A DNA stretch of 64,000 nt, taken from contig CANQNT010000003.1 of NCBI GenBank assembly GCA_947625255.1, positions 62,001 through 126,000 of the forward strand. The letters run 5' to 3'. This DNA comes from an uncultured Acetatifactor sp. GTDB taxonomy: Bacteria; Bacillota; Clostridia; Lachnospirales; Lachnospiraceae. The position numbers were made by a program, and so were the translations under genes. How positions within the stretch are numbered: the stretch's first letter is position 1; each line of letters starts with the position of its first letter. Shown piece by piece: positions 45,212-53,728 of this stretch. The notes below the pieces were generated by a model that was not told where the DNA came from, searched no databases, and saw nothing but the letters and a program-made list of their open reading frames with translations.

Positions 45212-46960
45212 TTACATTCCTCCCTTCTCATCAAAATCACCGCCGCCGGAGGTCTGCTGCTCATAGACATCGCGGTAGATTTCGTTGGTCTTCAACAGAT
45301 TCTCAGGAGTATCGAAAGCATCTACACGTCCGTCCTCCATGACGATGACGCGGTCCGCGTGCTCCACGCTGGAAATACGCTGAGCGATAATGATCTTGGT
45401 GGTCCCGGGAATCTCCTCGGCAAAGGCTTTACGGATCCTGGCATCAGTGGCTGTGTCTACGGCGCTGGTGCTGTCGTCCAGGATCAAAATCTTGGGCTTC
45501 TTCAGCAAGGCCCTGGCAATACAAAGACGCTGCTTCTGTCCGCCGGAGACATTGGTTCCGCCCTGCTCGATATAGGTATTGTAGCCTTCCGGCATTTTCT
45601 CAATAAATTCGTCAGCGCAGGCCAGGCGGCATACTCTCTTGCATTCCTCGTCCGTGGCATTGGCATCGCCCCAGCGCAGGTTTTCATAAATGGTTCCGGA
45701 GAAAAGCACGTTCTTCTGCAGTACCACTGCCACCTCGTTACGCAGCGTCTCCAGGTCATAGGAGCGTACATCCTTGCCGCCCACATAGACGTTTCCCTCC
45801 GTCACATCGTACAGACGGCTGATCAGATTGACCAGACTGGTCTTGGCACTGCCGGTGCCGCCCAGAATCCCGATGGTCTCACCGGAATGGATATCCAGAT
45901 TAATATTGCTTAAAACCGGTTCTTCGCTTTCTTCATTATACTTGAATGACACATTATCAAAACGGATGCTTCCATCCGGCACCTTGTAATCCGGCCGGTC
46001 GGGATTGGTCAGACTGCTCTTTTCATTGATGACCTCGCAGATACGTTCCGCGCTGGCCATACTCATGGTCACCATGACGAAAATCATGGAAAGCATCATC
46101 AGGCTCATCAATATGTTCATACAATAGGAAAGCAAACTCATCAAATTACCGGTGGTCATATCGCCGGCCACGATGAATTTCGCGCCGATGTAGCTGATCG
46201 CCAGAATACAAGTATAAACCGTGATCTGCATCAGTGGATTATTCAAGGCCAGCACGTTCTCGGCACGTTTGAAAAGTCTGTATACATTTTCACTGGCGGT
46301 CTTGAATTTCTCGATTTCATAATCCTCACGAACATACGCCTTAACCACGCGGATCGCGGATACATCTTCCTGCACGCTGGCATTCAGGGCATCATACTTT
46401 TTAAAAATATTTCGAAATGTTTTCATCGTGGTCATGGCGATGAGGATCAAAGCCGTGCCCAGGATCAGCACGGCGACCAAGAAGATGCAGGAAATCCTGG
46501 CATTGATCATAAACGCAAGGAACATGGCACAGATCAGGGAAAAAGGCGCCCTGATGCACATCCGCAGAATCATCTGATAAGCGTTCTGCACGTTGGTCAC
46601 GTCCGTGGTCAGTCTGGTCACCAGACCAGCCGTGCTGAATTTGTCGATATTGGCAAAGGAAAAATTCTGGATGTTGGAAAACATCGCGTCCCGCAGATTA
46701 TGGGCAAAGCCCGTGGAGGCCTTGGCTCCGTAATATCCTCCCGCAAACCCCGCGGATAAGGATACAAGGGCGGCCAGCACCATGCATCCACCCATCACGT
46801 ATACATGGGTCATGTTCCCCTTGTTGATGCCATTGTCCACAATGGAGGCCGTCAACAGGGGAATGATCATTTCCATGATCACCTCCAACATCATGGCCAG
46901 AGGGGTGATAATGCTGGGCGTCTTAAATTCTTTGATTTGTGCGCCTAAGGTTTTAAGCAT
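45212..46960 (-). CDS. Heterodimeric ABC exporter subunit A
   Basis: 582-residue half-transporter. Six membrane helices in the first 310 residues, then an ATPase domain with Walker A GGTGSAKTS, signature VSGGQKQRL, and Walker B ILILDDSTSAVD. The residue after the Walker B aspartate is Asp instead of catalytic Glu, and the P-loop has Ala in place of the usual Gly, which suggests the degenerate site of a heterodimer. It is placed after the MarR gene and 1 bp before its partner. Confidence 0.95.
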   Translation of the reverse strand: MLKTLGAQIKEFKTPSIITPLAMMLEVIMEMIIPLLTASIVDNGINKGNMTHVYVMGGCMVLAALVSLSAGFAGGYYGAKASTGFAHNLRDAMFSNIQNFSFANIDKFSTAGLVTRLTTDVTNVQNAYQMILRMCIRAPFSLICAMFLAFMINARISCIFLVAVLILGTALILIAMTTMKTFRNIFKKYDALNASVQEDVSAIRVVKAYVREDYEIEKFKTASENVYRLFKRAENVLALNNPLMQITVYTCILAISYIGAKFIVAGDMTTGNLMSLLSYCMNILMSLMMLSMIFVMVTMSMASAERICEVINEKSSLTNPDRPDYKVPDGSIRFDNVSFKYNEESEEPVLSNINLDIHSGETIGILGGTGSAKTSLVNLISRLYDVTEGNVYVGGKDVRSYDLETLRNEVAVVLQKNVLFSGTIYENLRWGDANATDEECKRVCRLACADEFIEKMPEGYNTYIEQGGTNVSGGQKQRLCIARALLKKPKILILDDSTSAVDTATDARIRKAFAEEIPGTTKIIIAQRISSVEHADRVIVMEDGRVDAFDTPENLLKTNEIYRDVYEQQTSGGGDFDEKGGM

Positions 46961-47050
46961 GAATAAACTCCTTTCTGATTCTTGATTCGATTCTGAACGT
47001 CTTTCCTAAATCTCTCCGGGCGGCACGCTCCGCTCCTCCACCAGGTCAGC

Positions 47051-47140
47051 GGGCAAGGGTCATGCCTGCTCTGCCGGCTCGGGCAAGGGGCGTGTCTGCT
47101 CTGCCGGCTTGGGCAAGGGTCATGCCTGCTCTGCCGATTC
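47051..47140. repeat. 30-bp tandem repeat, three copies, at marR 3' end
   Basis: Three consecutive 30-bp units (47051-47080, 47081-47110, 47111-47140), differing at a few positions. The marR stop codon lies inside the unit nearest the gene, and the remaining two units are just downstream in the intergenic gap before the exporter genes. Confidence 0.92.
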
Positions 47141-47680
47141 AGGCGGCCGGGACTGCGCCTGCTCCCCCGCAGGAACAGACGGCGGGTCTTGTTGCAGCTC
47201 TTCCCGTTTCAATCCGTAAGACAGCTCCGCGCTCCGCATCTCTTCCAGGTTGGAACGCACCTGCCGCAGAAGCCGCAGCAGTGTCTCCGACTCCTCCGGA
47301 GTCATCCCCTTGCGCAAAAGCTTCTCCGTGCGATCCACGTTTTCCCGGGCATGCCGGCTGAATTCCAGGGCCTTTTCCGTAAGACTGATTTTTTTCAACC
47401 GCGCGTCCCATTCCACCGCGTGCCGTTCGATCAGGCCATTGCGCTCCATCACCTGCAAAGTGCCGGAAATAGCCGCGCGGGAAGCGTGAAACTCTTTCTC
47501 AAGATCCTTTTGAAAAATATCTTTGTCCTGATTCTTATCCAGATACCGGATGATCCAGTGCTGAATCTGTGTGAGACGAACACTGTCCCGATCTCTGTTC
47601 TCCTTCATGTTAGCCTCCAGGAGATTATGTACCAGACGAAGTTCAAAGCCGATATGGTCTCTTTTCTCCGTGTCTCTCAC
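47120..47680 (-). CDS. MarR-family regulator of the ABC exporter
   Basis: Winged-helix regulator expected to repress its own operon until a ligand binds. About 186 residues; HTH region around FQKDLEKEFHASRAAISGTL and wing with WDARLKKISLT. The C-terminal tail is Gln/Pro/Ala-rich and ends inside the tandem repeat. The start is uncertain: GTG at 47680 (chosen because family-like sequence HIGFELRLVHNLL follows), TTG at 47719, or an ATG at 47608 with a good GGAGG box. It precedes both exporter genes on the same strand, with a consensus promoter upstream. Confidence 0.85.
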   Translation of the reverse strand: MRDTEKRDHIGFELRLVHNLLEANMKENRDRDSVRLTQIQHWIIRYLDKNQDKDIFQKDLEKEFHASRAAISGTLQVMERNGLIERHAVEWDARLKKISLTEKALEFSRHARENVDRTEKLLRKGMTPEESETLLRLLRQVRSNLEEMRSAELSYGLKREELQQDPPSVPAGEQAQSRPPESAEQA

Positions 47681-47740
47681 CCCTTTCCGTACCGGATTCG
47701 TTCGCCGCCAAATTGTCAAGGCACGAACTTTTCAAGCATC

Positions 47741-47768
47741 ATTATACGCTCACGAAATGTCTTGTCAA
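47741..47768 (-). promoter_or_regulatory. Promoter of the marR-ABC exporter operon
   Basis: On the minus strand TTGACA (47768-47763) and TATAAT (47746-47741) are both perfect consensus hexamers separated by 16 bp. A second TTGACA begins at 47719. An imperfect GTTCG/CGAAC repeat just downstream might be the operator, at low certainty. Confidence 0.85.
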
Positions 47769-48120
47769 TATAGTTTAGAAAATTTTTACATATATTATCC
47801 GGGCCGCTACCGTTCACCTCCGTCCGACAGATGCCCGGCCATTGGTCTGTCCCTTGCCCCACGTCTGCCCACTATAGCTCGTCATGATCGACTTTCCTGA
47901 TGACCGCCAACAAGCAAACCGCGAGAAACGCCATGAAAAAAAAGCAGAAGACTCTCTGTGGAATCTCCTGCTTTCGTTTTTCTTGGGGCAAAATCGTCTT
48001 TCTTTTGATCGATCAATTCCGCCTAAATACTCGTACTCGTTGGTTGTTATCCTATCTGACAAAAGCCATTATCACTTTCAGATTTCAAATGACTTTAAAA
48101 CTTTTGACCAGTCGCTGCTC
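47769..48120. other. Gene-free stretch between two minus-strand genes
   Basis: About 350 bp. One short minus-strand open frame (47814-48062, 82 codons) lacks a ribosome binding site and shows no family resemblance. Nothing else is visible apart from AT-rich sequence. Confidence 0.4.
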
Positions 48121-48396
48121 TCAGTTTACCCTATTGGCTTTTCCGGCCAAGTCATCATATATCTTTTCATAAGGATGCAAAATCTGCTGATTGGTAGTCT
48201 CCCGACACCGGACAATCCCGGAAAAGACTATGGCCATAGCCCGACCCTGGATATTGCCGGGACTGCCGCTGTTTCCCTCGGACATGGCTCCCAGCTTGTT
48301 GATTGCCTCATTGAGGTACGTTGTCTCGGTCTGGATCATCGCTATCTGCCAAAGCAGATAAGGAATGCTGTATTCAACGGTATTCTGCTCATTCAT
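48121..48396 (-). CDS. Small protein of unknown function
   Basis: 91 residues starting MNEQNTVEYSIPYLLWQI, with a GGAGG box 6 nt before the ATG at 48396. Amphipathic helical start and a central TTYLNEAINKLGAMSEG; no membrane segment or signal. I do not recognise the family. The upstream DNA (48397-48620) looks like a decayed gene in the same direction, so this may be the surviving distal gene of an old mobile or accessory unit. Confidence 0.55.
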   Translation of the reverse strand: MNEQNTVEYSIPYLLWQIAMIQTETTYLNEAINKLGAMSEGNSGSPGNIQGRAMAIVFSGIVRCRETTNQQILHPYEKIYDDLAGKANRVN

Positions 48397-48620
48397 ATTA
48401 TGTTCCTCCAAAATATTATCTGGCAGGTTCGCGAAGCAGATCGTTTTTTCATCAATGAATCGCGCCCTGCCTTTTTGACAAGACCCTTTGCCCGTTTCGG
48501 GTAGGTCGATTCAAGACGTTTGCCCAGTTCATCCACAACCTTTATGTTTATTTCGATGGGTTCCACCCCACCCCAAACCGGAAATTTTAGAAGCTCCGGA
48601 CAAATCAGTCACAGTTCACT
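48397..48620 (-). pseudogene. Decayed reading frame upstream of the small gene
   Basis: Two minus-strand frames read sensible protein-like sequence on either side of a homopolymer near 48468-48476: upstream VEPIEINIKVVDELGKRLES, downstream GRARFIDEKTICFANLPDN. Joining them by one frameshift gives about 70 continuous residues. No start codon with a ribosome binding site was found. The family is unknown to me, and noncoding DNA remains possible. Confidence 0.35.
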
Positions 48621-48692
48621 CGGCGCTATTCCCAAAATCGTGCTGACAACAAACTTCTGGAAAACCCGTACGCTTTCCCGGAACAGCAAAAT

Positions 48693-50066
48693 TTATTTCC
48701 GGCTTAAATAACACACTGTCTCCACGTGATGGAGCTCCGTAAAGGGAAACATATCCACCGGCACTCCCTTGCGGACCTTGTAGCCTCCCTTGACCAAATA
48801 CCCAAGATCCCTCGCCAGCGTTTCCGGATTGCAGGAAATATACACAACTTTTTCCGGTGCCAAAGTTACGACGGAGGAAAGAAACGCCTCATCACTGCCG
48901 GAACGGGGCGGATCCAGCAACACCACGTCCGCCTTGCCGCGCTCTTTGGCCATACCCACCAGAAACTCTCCCGCGTCGCTCTGGACAAACGTAATGTTCT
49001 TCGCCTGATTCAGTCTGGCATTGATCCGGGCATCCTGCACCGCGTCGGCATTCAATTCCACGCCGATGACCTGCGCCGCCCGGTCACTGGCGATCACGCC
49101 AATCGTCCCGGTGCCGCAATAAGCGTCCACCACGGTCTCTTTACCGGTGAGAGCCGCGTATTCCAGCGCCTTGGCGTACAGCTTTTCCGTCTGAACGGAA
49201 TTGACCTGATAAAAGGATCTGGGCGAAATACGAAAACGTTTCCCGCAAAGTACATCCTCGATATAGCCTTTTCCATAAATCACCTGCTCCTTGGTTCCCA
49301 AGACCATGCTGGTGTCCCGATCATTGACATTCACCACAATCGTCGTGATCTCAGGATGCCGCTCCCTGAGCGCTTTTACAAAGTTGTTCTTCGAGGGCAT
49401 GACGGGGGAGGTCAGCACCAGCACCACCATGATCTCACCCGTGGCATGAGCCGTCCGCACCATCACATGACGCAGCAGGCCAAATCCTGCGTCTTCGTTA
49501 TAAGGACGGATTTTAAAGGACTTCAGCAGACCGCGAATGGTCACAATGATGGCATCCGCCCTTTGGTCCTCAATCAGACACGAATCCAACGGGACAATTC
49601 TGTGCGTGCCCTCTTCGTAAATGCCGGAAATCATGCCCCTTGTCTTGCTTTCCCCAAAAACGGCATTGACCTTGTTGCGATAATGGAATGGCTCCTCCAT
49701 CCGAATGATCGGCTCTAGTTTACAATAAGGGCGCAGCTGCTCCCGCACCCATGCCTCTTTCAGATGAAGCTGTTCCTCATATGGCTTATTGATCCACTTA
49801 CAGCCGCCGCAGTTCTTGGAAACCGGGCAAAGAGAGAGGGATGTCTTCTTAGGAGCGCTCCGATCAGAACGAGGCGCGTGCCTGGCTTTCCCGTCTGCAG
49901 AATGGCCGCCATGCGACTCCTTGTTAGTAAAAGGATGACTATCCCCTCTCCTGTTTTTCTCATCTGCTTTTCTTGTATTGGAAGCGTCGCCCTTTCTTCC
50001 TGTATGGGCAGCGACATCCTTTTTTGCGGCAGATTCCCTGCCTTGCTTTCTCCGTTCCTCGGCCAT
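48693..50066 (-). CDS. 23S rRNA (uracil-5-)-methyltransferase, RlmD/RumA type
   Basis: SAM-dependent m5U methyltransferase. 457 residues: a basic, low-complexity N-terminal extension (about 1-75, rich in Lys, Arg, Ser), iron-sulfur motif CPVSKNCGGC, a small substrate domain, and the methyltransferase core with VDAYCGTGTIGV, DPPRSGSD and the catalytic SCNPETLARD. There is no N-terminal TRAM domain; the basic extension takes its place. It is the last core gene before the accessory region. Confidence 0.93.
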   Translation of the reverse strand: MAEERRKQGRESAAKKDVAAHTGRKGDASNTRKADEKNRRGDSHPFTNKESHGGHSADGKARHAPRSDRSAPKKTSLSLCPVSKNCGGCKWINKPYEEQLHLKEAWVREQLRPYCKLEPIIRMEEPFHYRNKVNAVFGESKTRGMISGIYEEGTHRIVPLDSCLIEDQRADAIIVTIRGLLKSFKIRPYNEDAGFGLLRHVMVRTAHATGEIMVVLVLTSPVMPSKNNFVKALRERHPEITTIVVNVNDRDTSMVLGTKEQVIYGKGYIEDVLCGKRFRISPRSFYQVNSVQTEKLYAKALEYAALTGKETVVDAYCGTGTIGVIASDRAAQVIGVELNADAVQDARINARLNQAKNITFVQSDAGEFLVGMAKERGKADVVLLDPPRSGSDEAFLSSVVTLAPEKVVYISCNPETLARDLGYLVKGGYKVRKGVPVDMFPFTELHHVETVCYLSRK

Positions 50067-50166
50067 GACAATTCAACCATCCTCATATTTTAATTGAACA
50101 TATATTAAGCCTCCAGACCTTCCCACAAGTCATCCAAATTATCAAAATGCTGACCCGTTCCGGCTT

Positions 50167-50886
50167 TTGTTCCAGTATGGCTATCAGGTAAAAAAGAAGG
50201 AAGCTGGTGAGATCCTGTTCCGGGATCTGGATTTTGAGACGCTTGACGGGTTCCTGAAATGGGTCGAAACAGAACGGGGCTGTTCCGTATCCACGAGGAA
50301 CCCCCGATTTTCAGCCCTATCCGCTTTTGCCGCCTACGCTCAGAACAGGAATTTTGAAGCGGCAACCGTGTTTGCCAACGCAGTCAAAAGGATTCCTGTA
50401 AAAAAGCAGCCCGTCCTGCCAAGGACTACCTTTTCCCTCGATGAGGCGTCCGTCCTGCTCAGGCTCCCTGACCCCGAAAAACGCCTTGGATTCCGTGACC
50501 AGATCCTCTTAAACCTCATGTATGCCAGTGGGGCAAGAGCACAGGAAATCTGTGATCTCAAGGTTAGGGATTTCTTTATGGAGAAAAACCTGTATAAGCT
50601 GACGATTACGGAAAAGGGGAACAAAAGCCGCCGGATTGTGGTCGCCAGACCCTGCGGGATTCTCCCGAAACGGTATCTGGAGCGACCGGAATTGTTTCTG
50701 GAGAAATGCTTTACCCCGCACACCATGCGGCATACAACCGCCGCACATATGTTAGAAGCCGGAGTCCCGATTATGGCAATCAAAAACTTCCTTGGACATT
50801 CCTCGATTTCCACAACGGACCGGTATGCCGGACTTTCTGAAATAGGAGCTACATTATCCGAGGAAATATCTTGGAAAGCCTTTTAA
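50167..50886 (+). pseudogene. Tyrosine recombinase/integrase remnant with internal deletion
   Basis: 239-codon open frame resembling site-specific integrases of Tn554/IntA type. Partial N-terminal SAM-like domain (DGFLKWVETERGCSVSTRN), catalytic Arg in SGARAQEICDL, Lys in TEKGNKSRR, then HTMRH, GHSSIST and the Tyr of DRYAG. The sequence runs from ILPKRYLE straight to RPELFLEKCFTPHTM, about 40 residues shorter than relatives in that stretch. The N-terminal 50-60 residues and the C terminus after the catalytic Tyr are also atypical. Only a TTG start is available at 50167. Probably inactive. Confidence 0.8.
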
Positions 50887-50935
50887 TACGGCATTTAAAA
50901 AAATTTCCTCGGATAATTGAAAATCTCGGATAATG
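50852..50935. repeat. Inverted and direct copies of TTATCCGAG at the integrase end
   Basis: CATTATCCGAGGAAAT (50852-50867) has an inverted copy ATTTCCTCGGATAATTG (50903-50919). A third partial copy CTCGGATAATG lies at 50925-50935. The arrangement straddles the integrase stop codon and looks like an element end or recombinase binding site. Confidence 0.75.
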
Positions 50936-50996
50936 CGCCCTTTGTTCCTAAAGGGATTTGTAACTCCTTATAAGCAATGCTTTTTCGGTTACTATG

Positions 50997-51393
50997 TCAA
51001 CGAAGCAGCGCAAGTAAGCCATAGAGACTATAGACACAATAATCGGGCGTTTCTTCTTTTGTCATTGGATGCGCCATTCCTCCAAATCCTTGCCGTATCC
51101 ATATGGTCGTTAGTCCTACTTGTTTTGCGGGTGTGATGTCATTGTCAAGCCTGTCCCCGATCATTGCTGCTTTTTCCGGCAGACAGTTCGCACGTTCAAG
51201 GCCCAGGATTCTGATTTGCGATGATCCCGATCTTATATTTCCCATGCAAACCGGCAAGGCATTCCAAAGCCTCTGGGTATATGGCCTCATCCTCGCTGTG
51301 CCATGGCGTCAAAGGCAGGCCAAGGCATTTAAGCGGGTGCGCATTGTTTTGCTTTGCAAGCACAGCCACTCTAACCGTTGAAGCATATATCAT
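50997..51393 (-). pseudogene. HAD-family hydrolase, broken
   Basis: Two minus-strand frames give one HAD-like protein when joined. The first half reads PLTPWHSEDEAIYPEALECL then KYKIGIIANQ. The second half reads GLERANCLPEKAAMIGDRLD followed by TIWIRQGFGG (HAD motif IV GDRLDND). Frame and sequence both jump near 51200-51240, where relatives have about 35-40 residues including the motif III lysine. The N-terminal DxDxT motif is also missing. Clearly non-functional as a hydrolase. Confidence 0.75.
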
Positions 51394-51413
51394 TTCTCCC
51401 GTTAATTCCCTCT

Positions 51414-52166
51414 TTAAGCCTTCATATTATTCAATAAATCCATCATCTCACGCCATTCATGAATGTGCAGATGTTCGCATTTAGGCGTATCTTCCGCAGA
51501 ACGGTCTTTGTACTCTCTATCTGTCTCATTATCATACCAGATGGGATATACGCCAACCTGCGATGCTCCTTCAATATCCGCTTGCGGATTGTCACCGCAA
51601 TACCATATTTCATTGGCAGGAAGATCCGCCTTCTGTAAAGCTATATCAAACAGAATACGGTTGGGTTTTCTCACGATATAATCGCTTGAGGTCATAACAA
51701 ATTCAAATTGATTCATCGGCAAAAGCCTGTTGAGCCGCCGTGATAAAGCATCCCCCGACCACAAAAGATTGCTGATCACTGCACTTCTTATGCCATTTCT
51801 GTTGATATAATCGAGCATGATATCCGCATCCGGCATAATGGCACCCATAGATGCGCCGTCCCAAAAAACAATTTCCATCTCAAGCGGAGTAAGCGAAAAT
51901 TCAATTCCCAAATACTCATACAGCACTTTATCACCGATTTGACCTCCAATATCATAGCCGATTTTGCGAACGTTTTCGATATGCTCTCCAAAAACCATCT
52001 CCGCTGCTTTCCTGACATCTTCCAGCGTGCAGTGATTCGGATTTTTCGTCACATATTTCAGCAGTTCCGCATTCCCTTTGACAGAATCCCATCCGGGTTC
52101 ATACAGAAGTGTATGTCCATAGTCGAATATGATCATTTTAGGATAATTCATTTTAGCGTCCTTCAT
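51414..52166 (-). CDS. HAD-superfamily hydrolase
   Basis: Cytoplasmic haloacid-dehalogenase-like hydrolase, probably a phosphatase. 250 residues. Motif I FDYGHTL (nucleophile Asp15), motif II region AVISNLLWSG, motif III RKPNRILFD (Lys), motif IV GDNPQADIEGA. The second Asp of motif I is Gly, as in several HAD subfamilies. The ATG overlaps the stop of the radical SAM gene (4-bp overlap), so the two are translated together. Substrate unknown. Confidence 0.87.
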   Translation of the reverse strand: MKDAKMNYPKMIIFDYGHTLLYEPGWDSVKGNAELLKYVTKNPNHCTLEDVRKAAEMVFGEHIENVRKIGYDIGGQIGDKVLYEYLGIEFSLTPLEMEIVFWDGASMGAIMPDADIMLDYINRNGIRSAVISNLLWSGDALSRRLNRLLPMNQFEFVMTSSDYIVRKPNRILFDIALQKADLPANEIWYCGDNPQADIEGASQVGVYPIWYDNETDREYKDRSAEDTPKCEHLHIHEWREMMDLLNNMKA

Positions 52167-53158
52167 GACATTCCCTCACAGTATTGATTTAACAAATAAG
52201 CAATATAATCCTGCTTGCCAAACAGGCGCAGGCTATTCGGATCCCCGCACCGCTTTACGATTTCACAGAGTGGGATTTCCCGCCGGACGGTTTGCGCAGT
52301 GCTCTTTCCCGATAAATAATTCCGCAAAATTTCTTCCGCGCTGCTTTCTTTCAGATTGCCCAAACACCAATAGGGCGCGGTAGTACTGATATTCGGATAC
52401 ACGTTATATGCACTGTCGATATAGAGGACGGGGGAATCAGAGACATAGCTTCCCGTCGAGGTATCCGCTATGAGCTTTCGATAAAGCTCCCGTTCCGTCT
52501 GCCCGAACACTTCGTTCAAATTGTCCGCGTGAAAATGCTTCAGTGTGTAGTCTGTAAGCAGGGGCGGTATCTTTTTAAGATCATCCGGCGTGACGCGCAC
52601 ATTGTACAGCTTCGCATTTTCGCCGTCGCACGAGTCTTGATGAGCAAAGCAGGAAAACTCCCCGCCAAACGCGACGCATCGCTCTGGCAGACGATTTTCA
52701 AGGATCAGCGCTTCAATAAGAGGCAATTCTTCGATATTGTCCTTGTTGACAAAAACCTGAATGCGCGGGGAGATTTTATTCTCCAGCAAAATATCAACCG
52801 CGTGCAATATCTCCCGGTATGCGCCGGTTCTTCCCGTATAATAATCCGTCAATGCCTCACCGCCGAAAAGCGTGAGCTGTGCTTTTGTCACGCCCAAGGA
52901 AACGAGCCATTTGACGTACTCACAGCCGCGAACAATGCGCCATACGCTGATTTCAAACTCATGGGCATAGGATTTAAATTTTGCAGCTATCTGTTTTAAG
53001 TCATCGAACGTCATGCGCCCGTTTGGAGAATGTCCCACCCAACAGTGACGGCACCGGTTCGGACAGCCGTACATATCAAGGCATATAATCAAGTTTTTGA
53101 ATATAATTATCTCCTTAAGCCTCGATCTGGTGATCAGTTGCCATTTACTGTGAAGCAT
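52163..53158 (-). CDS. Radical SAM protein, shortened in the middle
   Basis: 331-residue open frame with CPNRCRHC (CX3CX2C after YG) and ICLDMYG typical of an uncharacterised clostridial radical SAM family. The text passes from HEFEI directly to SVWRIVRGCEYVKW, where I recall relatives having about 35 more residues with a WYREPD-like segment. The rest, including a C-terminal half with Cys-rich ends (WCLGNL, CEIVKRCG), looks normal. The first codon at 53158 overlaps a TATAAT-like sequence, so the true start may be further in. The 3' end overlaps the HAD gene. Activity is doubtful because of the gap. Confidence 0.7.
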   Translation of the reverse strand: MLHSKWQLITRSRLKEIIIFKNLIICLDMYGCPNRCRHCWVGHSPNGRMTFDDLKQIAAKFKSYAHEFEISVWRIVRGCEYVKWLVSLGVTKAQLTLFGGEALTDYYTGRTGAYREILHAVDILLENKISPRIQVFVNKDNIEELPLIEALILENRLPERCVAFGGEFSCFAHQDSCDGENAKLYNVRVTPDDLKKIPPLLTDYTLKHFHADNLNEVFGQTERELYRKLIADTSTGSYVSDSPVLYIDSAYNVYPNISTTAPYWCLGNLKESSAEEILRNYLSGKSTAQTVRREIPLCEIVKRCGDPNSLRLFGKQDYIAYLLNQYCEGMS

Positions 53159-53203
53159 TATACCATCTGAAGGCGAAAAAATCTACTGCTCACACGTTTA
53201 AAT

Positions 53204-53576
53204 TTAATTTCTTCTGCGCTTGACCCATACAATGTCATAGCCCAGCTCAAACTTTGGTATCCGTTCAAATACCGCCCTCATGTTTACCCGCCGTTGCAGT
53301 TTCCTGACGGTATCCCTTGATTTCGTATGCCCTTTATCGTAAATCATCACATATGGCCAGTATCCCAAGTCTCGCAAGGTGTAAATACGTTCCAACTGAC
53401 CTGAAAACGCGTCCTGACAAAAAGAGCGTATGCAAAAAACTTTTCCAACTCACGGAATCATCTTTTGTGTGCGCTGCTATATATTCGTCTACAATGCCCT
53501 TGTAGGCTTCTATTTGCCCCAAATTTCATGGTATGGGTGGATAAATTTACCGTCTGCGACAAAGGCTCAAATCTAG
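53204..53576 (-). pseudogene. Frameshifted remnant of a mobile-element-type protein
   Basis: Three adjacent minus-strand frames join into one sequence: ADGKFIHPYHEIWG, then QIEAYKGIVDEYIAAHTKDD, then LERIYTLRDLGYWPYVMIYD and a basic end KRRRN. Frameshifts lie near 53520 and in a T run near 53420. The last part resembles the C terminus of radical SAM proteins seen in clostridial phages and integrative elements; this identification is from memory and moderate at best. Confidence 0.55.
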
Positions 53577-53728
53577 GTCAAATAAAATGTCGTACATACA
53601 GAAATCTCCTTTCTGTATTTTTTATCGAACGTATGTCTGATTACCTCTTTGATTACTTTTCACTTTTTTCGCAAAAAGAAAAACGCCAGAAACCGCATAA
53701 ATAAGCCATTTCTAAGCGTTTTTACAAG

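Noticed and set aside
47051-47140. Possible CRISPR array
   Set aside because: The three 30-bp units are directly adjacent with no spacers, so this is a tandem repeat.
47814-48062. Minus-strand open frame of 82 codons
   Set aside because: No ribosome binding site and no similarity that I can name; composition like intergenic DNA.
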